From UBA8389 sp942493385 (GTDB lineage Bacteria > Bacteroidota > Bacteroidia > Bacteroidales > UBA1402), in assembly GCA_942493385.1 (NCBI GenBank), contig OW818699.1, positions 806,001 to 870,000 of the forward strand: a stretch of DNA of 64,000 bases. Reading direction: 5' to 3'. The number at the start of each line of letters is the position of its first letter. Within the stretch, counting starts at the first letter, position 1. The position numbers and the translations under genes are program-made. Positions 59,171 to 64,000 of this stretch are shown here, piece by piece. The notes below the pieces were generated by a model. The model made no database searches. It was not told where the DNA came from and worked only from the letters and a program-made list of their open reading frames with translations.

Positions 59171-61765
59171 TCAACCACATTTGGAGTGGCCGCAAGAGGT
59201 ACAGTGCAGACAGCCTTCTTGAAAGACTAGGGTTTCGCGACCACATTCGGGACAAACTTGACCTTTGGCTTCGCCATCCGGCATGTATTTCTTCAATGCT
59301 CGTTCCACCCCGTTTTTCCAAGTATTGATGGATTCGGTGTCAAGTTCCAGACCGCCAACCAGTTTGAGAACCTGATCGATGGGCATGCCATAACGCAACA
59401 CGCCTGAGATTAGTTTGGCATAGTTCCAGAATTCACTGTTGAACATTTCCGAAAGACCTTCAACCGTAGTCTTGTAACCTTTCTTGTTGGAGAACTGGAA
59501 GTCGTAGCGTTTCTGGCCGAAGTCGTCCACGTTCTTGATAATCTTACCGTTGGTGACATTCTTGGGAAGCATGATGCCTTCGTCATCGTCCTGAATACCG
59601 GTGAAGATTTCGTAAGGACGACCGTTTAACAAGCCAACAAAGGCAATCCATTTTTCCTTGTTGTTCTGGAAACGAACCACTTCGGCATTGAGCTCTCTTG
59701 GGCGTTTCGGGGAAACTTCGGGGAAGCAAATCAGTTTTTTGTCCTCTTTTTCTTCTTTCTTGGCAGGAGTGTTGGAGAGTAAAACGCCGTTTCTGGAGCC
59801 GTCGCGGTAAACGGTGCAGCCCTTGCATCCGCTCTTCCAGGCTTCCATATACAACCGGCCTACCAGTTCTTCATTGACATCCGAAGGTAGGTTGATGGTC
59901 ACGCTGATGGAATGGTCCACCCATTTCTGGATGCGACCCTGCATCTTGACTTTCTGCATCCAGTCCACATCGTTGGAACATGCTTTGAAATAGGGCGATT
60001 TCTGCAGCAGTTCTTCCTGCTCTTCGGCGGTATAGATCTTGGCGGTGGGATAGCCGTTGGCTTCCATCCAAGTTACGAACTTGTGGTGGAACACGACGTA
60101 TTCTTCCCAGCTGTCGTTATTGGAGTCCAGAAAATCAACTTTAGATTCTTTGTCGTTCGGATTGATTTTGCGGCGACGTTTGTAAATGACCATAAAGGCA
60201 GGTTCGATGCCCGAGGTGGTCTGAGTCATCAGGCTGGTGGTGCCGGTGGGAGCTACTGTTAGGCAGGCAATGTTGCGGCGTCCATATTTTACCATGGCTT
60301 CCTTCAAACTGGGATCTGCATCGAACAAGCGATTGATGAAAGGGTTGTTCGCTTCGCGAGCGGCATCGAAAACTTCGAAGGCGCCACGGTCTTTTGCCAA
60401 GTAAACGGAGGAACGATAGGCTTCGATGGCCAATTTCTTGTGAATTTCCTCGGAGAAATCGGACGCTTCTTCGGTACCGTAACGAAAGTTCAGTGCGGCC
60501 AGCATATCGCCTTCTGCCGTTGTGCCTACTCCGGTACGTCGACCCTGAGCGGTTTTTTTCTTGATTTTAAGCCAGAGTTCTGTTTCGGTGCGTTTGATGT
60601 CTTCATCTTCCGGGTCGGAGATGATCTTTTGCAGGATGTTGTCGATCTTTTCCATCTCAAGGTCGATGATGTCGTCCATGATGCGTTGAGCGATTGCTAC
60701 GTGCTTGGTGAACAGCTCGAAATCAAAGTTGGCTTCGGCAGTAAAGGGTTTGTTCACGTAAGAATACAAATTGATGGCCAGCAAGCGACAGCTGTCGTAG
60801 GGGCAGAGTGGGATTTCACCGCAGGGGTTGGTGGAAACGGTGCGGAAACCCAGGTCTGCATAACAATCGGGAACGGATTCGCGCAGGATGGTGTCCCAGA
60901 AAAGCACGCCGGGTTCGGCGGATTGCCAGGCATTGTGCACGATTTTTTTCCACAAAGCGGTAGCGTCAGTTTCTTTGGTGTAAGTGGGATTCTCGCTGTA
61001 AACCGGATATTGCTGGGTGTAGGGTGTGCCATTGGCTACCGATTCCATGAATTTGTCGGTGATCTTGACGGAAACATTGGCGCCGGTAACTTTGCCTTCC
61101 GACATCTTAGCATCAATAAAAGATTCAGAATCAGGGTGTTGAATGGAAACACTGAGCATCAGGGCACCACGACGACCGTCCTGAGCTACTTCACGGGTGG
61201 AATTGGAATAACGCTCCATGAACGGCACGATGCCGGTGGAGGTTAGGGCGGAATTCTTTACAGGAGTTCCTTTAGGGCGAATGTGGGACAAGTCGTGTCC
61301 GACACCTCCGCGACGTTTCATGAGCTGAACCTGTTCTTCGTCAATCTTGATGACAGCGCCGTAGGAGTCGGCAGGACCGTCCACGCCAATGACGAAACAG
61401 TTGGAAAGCGATCCAATTTGGAAATTGTTGCCAATTCCGGTCATTGGGCTACCTTGAGGTACGATGTAGTTGAAATGGTCGAAAAGGTTAAAAAGTTCCT
61501 TTTCAGAAAGGGGGTTGGGGTAACGTTTTTCAATACGGGCAACTTCCGATGCCAGTCTGTGATGCATGTCGTCCGGGTTAAGTTCGTACAGGTTGCCGAA
61601 GGAATCCTTCAGGGCATACTTGTTGACCCAAACTCTGGCTGCCAGTTCATCTCCTTGGAAATACTCCAAAGATGACTGGAAGGCCTCGTCGTGTGTGTAA
61701 GTCTTCTGTTCCACTTGTGTTGATTTTGAAATGTTTGATGCTTGTTGGGGGGTTGTGTTTTTCAC
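59171..61765 (-). CDS. nrdJ: Class II (B12-dependent) ribonucleotide reductase
   Basis: An 864-residue adenosylcobalamin-dependent reductase. Motifs: SLSNCFVIGVDGPADSYG, MKRRGGVGHDLSHIRPKG, NPCGEIPLCPYDSCRLLAIN (the active-site NxCxE loop), CLTVAPTGTTSLMTQTTSG, GCKGCTVYRDGSRNG and a C-terminal CPECGRET...CLHCTSCGHSKCG with four-cysteine zinc-ribbon character. It makes deoxyribonucleotides with or without oxygen. No ATG is available at the N-terminus: GTG at 61765, or GTG at 61714 which would begin at EQKTYTHDEAF, where homologues start. I see no cobalamin riboswitch upstream. Confidence 0.93.
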   Translation of the reverse strand: MKNTTPQQASNISKSTQVEQKTYTHDEAFQSSLEYFQGDELAARVWVNKYALKDSFGNLYELNPDDMHHRLASEVARIEKRYPNPLSEKELFNLFDHFNYIVPQGSPMTGIGNNFQIGSLSNCFVIGVDGPADSYGAVIKIDEEQVQLMKRRGGVGHDLSHIRPKGTPVKNSALTSTGIVPFMERYSNSTREVAQDGRRGALMLSVSIQHPDSESFIDAKMSEGKVTGANVSVKITDKFMESVANGTPYTQQYPVYSENPTYTKETDATALWKKIVHNAWQSAEPGVLFWDTILRESVPDCYADLGFRTVSTNPCGEIPLCPYDSCRLLAINLYSYVNKPFTAEANFDFELFTKHVAIAQRIMDDIIDLEMEKIDNILQKIISDPEDEDIKRTETELWLKIKKKTAQGRRTGVGTTAEGDMLAALNFRYGTEEASDFSEEIHKKLAIEAYRSSVYLAKDRGAFEVFDAAREANNPFINRLFDADPSLKEAMVKYGRRNIACLTVAPTGTTSLMTQTTSGIEPAFMVIYKRRRKINPNDKESKVDFLDSNNDSWEEYVVFHHKFVTWMEANGYPTAKIYTAEEQEELLQKSPYFKACSNDVDWMQKVKMQGRIQKWVDHSISVTINLPSDVNEELVGRLYMEAWKSGCKGCTVYRDGSRNGVLLSNTPAKKEEKEDKKLICFPEVSPKRPRELNAEVVRFQNNKEKWIAFVGLLNGRPYEIFTGIQDDDEGIMLPKNVTNGKIIKNVDDFGQKRYDFQFSNKKGYKTTVEGLSEMFNSEFWNYAKLISGVLRYGMPIDQVLKLVGGLELDTESINTWKNGVERALKKYMPDGEAKGQVCPECGRETLVFQEGCLHCTSCGHSKCG

Positions 61766-62058
61766 AATCTTTTAGACTTGCAATTTTAGTTTGAATAAAC
61801 GACTTGGCAAAATGTTTCGACTCTTTTATTTTCAAAAAAATGAAAGTTTTCCAAAAATATTTTCAATGTGCATAATATCAAATAGATACAAAAAATGAAA
61901 GGTCGAAAAGTTTTCCATTTTGGAAATTTGTATAATTATTCGATATGCATTATTTTAAAACCATAGTGAAATAAAAAGTAAGCAAACCCGTTCGTAATTT
62001 GGAAAGAAAGGCTACTTTTGTGGTTGAAAATGTAAACATCGACACATAATTCTTCCGT
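61766..62058. promoter_or_regulatory. Divergent promoter region between nrdJ and nitroreductase
   Basis: 293 bp, strongly A+T-rich. Toward nrdJ, TAAAATTG at 61781-61788 (minus) is one base off TAnnTTTG. Toward the nitroreductase, TACTTTTG is at 62013-62020. The middle has nothing recognisable: no cobalamin riboswitch core, no clear NrdR box pair and no clear DnaA box. Confidence 0.4.
62013..62020 (+). promoter_or_regulatory. -7 element of the nitroreductase gene
   Basis: TACTTTTG matches TAnnTTTG exactly, 38 bp before the ATG at 62059. Confidence 0.5.
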
Positions 62059-62805
62059 ATGAATTCCCTAAAAAACCGACGAACCGTTCGCGCATATTCT
62101 GAAAAAGTACTGGATGAAAGCCTATTGAACGAGCTGCTTTTAACAGCCTGTCGTTCTTCCAATACCGGAAACATGCAAGCCTATAGCATCATCGTCACCA
62201 GAGATGCTGCCCAAAAACAAGCACTTGCTCCTGCGCATTTCAACCAAAAACAGGTGACCGATGCTCCTGTCGTGCTGACTTTTTGTGTGGACTACCATCG
62301 AATTGGCCAATGGTGCCAGCAGCGAAATGCGGCCCCTGGCTTCGACAATCTGCAGGCGTTGACCTACGCGGCCATTGATGCCGTTATCGTAGCACAGACG
62401 TTCTGTGTGGTTGCTGAGGAGGCCGGTCTGGGTATTTGCTACCTGGGCACGACCACCTACAACGCTGAAACCATCATCGACGTACTCGGTTTGCCCCAAC
62501 TCGTTTTGCCGATCACAACCCTCAGTGTCGGTTATCCCAAAGAACCCGCAACCACACCACTTCCGGATCGCCTGCCCTTGGAAGGCATCGTTCATCAGGA
62601 AACCTATTCCGCTTTCGATGAAGCAGCAATTGACCGTATCTACGCTGAAAAGGAAGCTCTTGAGGAGTCATTGAAATTTATCGAGCTGAATCAAAAACAA
62701 ACCCTCGCCCAAATCTACACCGACATCCGCTACAAAAAATCCGACAACGAATTCTTCTCCGCCGCCTGGCTAAAAGCCATCAAAAAACAAGGCTTCTTGA
62801 AATAG
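62059..62805 (+). CDS. Nitroreductase-family NAD(P)H:flavin oxidoreductase
   Basis: A 248-residue FMN-dependent oxidoreductase of the NfsA/FRP type. RRTVRAYSEKVLDESLLNEL begins a few residues after the start, and CRSSNTGNMQAYSI and EEAGLGICYLGTTTYNAE bind the FMN. The C-terminal extension of about 50 residues (AAIDRIYAEKEALEESLKF) is typical of the FRP group that swaps helices in the dimer. The physiological acceptor is not known; quinones, nitro compounds or flavin are possible. The dnaA gene converges on it, with the third extended hairpin between them. Confidence 0.88.
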   Translation: MNSLKNRRTVRAYSEKVLDESLLNELLLTACRSSNTGNMQAYSIIVTRDAAQKQALAPAHFNQKQVTDAPVVLTFCVDYHRIGQWCQQRNAAPGFDNLQALTYAAIDAVIVAQTFCVVAEEAGLGICYLGTTTYNAETIIDVLGLPQLVLPITTLSVGYPKEPATTPLPDRLPLEGIVHQETYSAFDEAAIDRIYAEKEALEESLKFIELNQKQTLAQIYTDIRYKKSDNEFFSAAWLKAIKKQGFLK

Positions 62806-62828
62806 TAGGCAGTTAGACTACGTGGTGA

Positions 62829-62953
62829 GTGATGTTTTCATAGGGCGCCAAGGTCAAGGCGCTTATTATGAGACACCACGGAGCGTACTTAAGGTACGTG
62901 AGTAGTGGCGAATGATAAGCAACGCAGAGATTGGTGGTCTATGAAGACATCAC
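62829..62953. repeat. Extended hairpin repeat, copy 3, overlapping the dnaA stop
   Basis: Outer arm GTGATGTTTTCATAG (62829-62843) pairs with CTATGAAGACATCAC (62939-62953) with a single G-T wobble. Inside are GCCAAGGTCAAGGCGCTTAT and GATAAGCAACGCAGAGATTG. The apex is CGTAC-TTAAG-GTACG at 62884-62898. The last bases contain TCA (62950-62952), the stop codon of dnaA on the minus strand. Confidence 0.87.
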
Positions 62954-64000
62954 GAGGTGCCTTGGATTAATTGTTCGAGTTCCTGAATAGTCGAACGGAA
63001 CTTTTTGTCGGTTTCAATCCAGTTGCCAACAGTCTTGCAAGCATGTAGCACAGTGGCATGGTCACGTTTGCCGATGAGTTCGCCAATGTTGGAGTAGGAT
63101 TTGTCCGTGTACTTTCTGGAAAGGTACATGGCAATTTGCCTGGCTTGTGAGATTTCCTGCTTCTTAGACTTGGATTGAATGATGTCCACATCGAGATCAA
63201 AGTATTTGCAGACTTCTTCTTCGATGAGTTCCACCGAGATCTGACGTTCCTGAACCTTGATGGCGTTGGATACCACGCGTTTGGCCAGCTCCATGTCCAC
63301 TTCCTTTTCGTAGATGACCGAATGGGCCATCAGGGAAACAACGATGCCTTCCAGGTCACGGACGTTTTCGGTGGCGTTCCTGGCGATGTACTCGACCACT
63401 TCGCGAGTGAAATGAAGTCCGTCGCGCATGATCTTGCTGTCAAGAATGGCAACGCGCAGGGCGTAGTTGGGTTTTTCCATTTCGGCCGTCAAACCCCATT
63501 TGAAACGGGTCAACAAGCGGTCGTCGATGCCTACGATGTCCTTTGGGGGGCGATCGCAGGTGATGACCAACTGTTTGCCGTTTTGGTGCAGGTGGTTGAA
63601 GATGTGAAAAAATACGTTCTGAGTACCGGTCTTGCCGCTCAGTTCGTGAATATCGTCGATCAACAAGACATCGATGCTTTGGTAGAAGTGGATGAAATCG
63701 TTGACAGTGTTGTTGAGGTATGCCTGTGAGTACTGAACCTGAAACAGATGGGATGAAACGTACAATACACGCAGGTTGTTGTTTTGCTGCAAGCCGGCGT
63801 TGCCGATGGCATGAAGCAGGTGCGTCTTGCCCACTCCGGACTTTCCATGGACAAACAAGGGATTGAAAATGGTCTTGCCCGGTTTTTCAGCAATGGAATA
63901 ACCGGCTGTTCTGGCCAACATGTTGCTTTCGCCACCGATAAAATTCCCGAAGGACAGGTTCGAATTGAGCTGAGGCTCCAGTTTTCCTGGCGTCCTTTGT
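62950..64000 (-). CDS. dnaA: Chromosomal replication initiator DnaA, N-terminus beyond window
   Basis: The frame is open to the window edge, giving 350 codons; residues before LNSNLSFGNFIGGESNMLAR are missing. The AAA+ domain has Walker A GKSGVGKTHLLHAIGN, Walker B VLLIDDIHELSGKTG and sensor I VITCDRPPKD. Domain IV, which binds DnaA boxes, has KRDHATVLHACKTVGNW. DnaA opens oriC and starts replication. The origin is often near this gene, but no cluster of DnaA boxes is evident in this window. The stop codon lies inside the end of the extended hairpin repeat. Confidence 0.97.
   Translation of the reverse strand, partial: QRTPGKLEPQLNSNLSFGNFIGGESNMLARTAGYSIAEKPGKTIFNPLFVHGKSGVGKTHLLHAIGNAGLQQNNNLRVLYVSSHLFQVQYSQAYLNNTVNDFIHFYQSIDVLLIDDIHELSGKTGTQNVFFHIFNHLHQNGKQLVITCDRPPKDIVGIDDRLLTRFKWGLTAEMEKPNYALRVAILDSKIMRDGLHFTREVVEYIARNATENVRDLEGIVVSLMAHSVIYEKEVDMELAKRVVSNAIKVQERQISVELIEEEVCKYFDLDVDIIQSKSKKQEISQARQIAMYLSRKYTDKSYSNIGELIGKRDHATVLHACKTVGNWIETDKKFRSTIQELEQLIQGTS

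Noticed and set aside
60440..61246. 268-codon frame on the plus strand
   Set aside because: Antisense shadow of nrdJ, Gly/Phe-rich and without homology I can recognise.
61766..62058. Cobalamin riboswitch or NrdR boxes upstream of nrdJ
   Set aside because: Expected for a B12-dependent enzyme, but I find no B12-box-like core or paired NrdR palindromes.
61766..62058. oriC with DnaA boxes
   Set aside because: A+T-rich and close to dnaA, but no TTATNCACA-like cluster is evident; the origin may lie outside the window.
1..64000. CRISPR array, tRNA/rRNA genes, transposase or prophage
   Set aside because: No regularly spaced repeats, tRNA-like cloverleaf ends, rRNA segments, or recombinase genes were recognised; all long frames are accounted for by other genes.

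Overview
The window comes from a chromosome of a Bacteroidota bacterium, most likely order Bacteroidales. The sequence signs are a SusC/SusD pair with a hybrid two-component regulator, repeated T9SS-type C-terminal sorting domains, a B12-dependent ribonucleotide reductase close to dnaA, a six-gene Na+-pumping NQR operon, an RprX/RprY-like pair, an EF-G2-like protein, and many genes preceded by the Bacteroidota -7 element TAnnTTTG with few Shine-Dalgarno sequences. A free-living or fermentative anaerobe (for example a Paludibacter-like lineage) would fit, but the family level is a guess.

Region 1 (1-25.2 kb) is a pectin/homogalacturonan utilisation locus. On the minus strand lie a truncated secreted multidomain protein and a CotH-kinase/lamin-tail protein. 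On the plus strand are a PL9 pectate lyase, two PL1 pectate lyases, a DUF4957/DUF5123-type lipoprotein, SusC, SusD, and then a convergent hybrid two-component sensor (HTCS). The lyases end in T9SS sorting domains rather than being lipoproteins. A housekeeping-looking Smr-domain gene sits in the middle of the locus. Three transcription units (PL9-PL1, PL1b, and lipoprotein-SusC-SusD) share a phased promoter module, AATTCCC-N27-TTGCA, and two of them share about 125 bp including 30 identical bases. This ties the split locus into one regulon, presumably controlled by the adjacent HTCS.

Region 2 (25.3-32.8 kb) holds a CYTH/MgtC-like pair, an EF-G2-type translocase whose switch-II catalytic His is replaced by Ser, and a LuxR-type regulator followed by a TonB-dependent receptor. 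The receptor promoter carries a 16-bp perfect palindrome where a class II activator would bind.

Region 3 (32.8-43.2 kb) is a potassium island: kdpD-kdpE-kup overlap in one operon, divergent from kdpF-orfX-kdpA-kdpB-orfY-kdpC. orfX (53 aa) and orfY (65 aa) are small unrecognised proteins embedded among the ATPase genes. Region 4 (43.2-51.5 kb) is the nqrABCDEF sodium pump operon divergent from an RprX/RprY-like two-component system.

Region 5 (51.5-64 kb) is mostly core genome: rpsF-rpsR-rplI with a candidate S6:S18 leader, a small lipoprotein, mtaB, an LpxL/HtrB acyltransferase with a glycosyltransferase, an arginine-decarboxylase-like enzyme, folB, bactofilin, nrdJ, a nitroreductase and the 3' part of dnaA. 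The most unusual structure in the window is here: three copies of a roughly 125-bp extended hairpin (52741-52863, 59043-59168, 62829-62953). The apex is constant and the arms differ in sequence but stay self-complementary. All three lie between convergent genes, and the third overlaps the dnaA stop codon. No tRNA, rRNA, CRISPR array, prophage or transposase was recognised.
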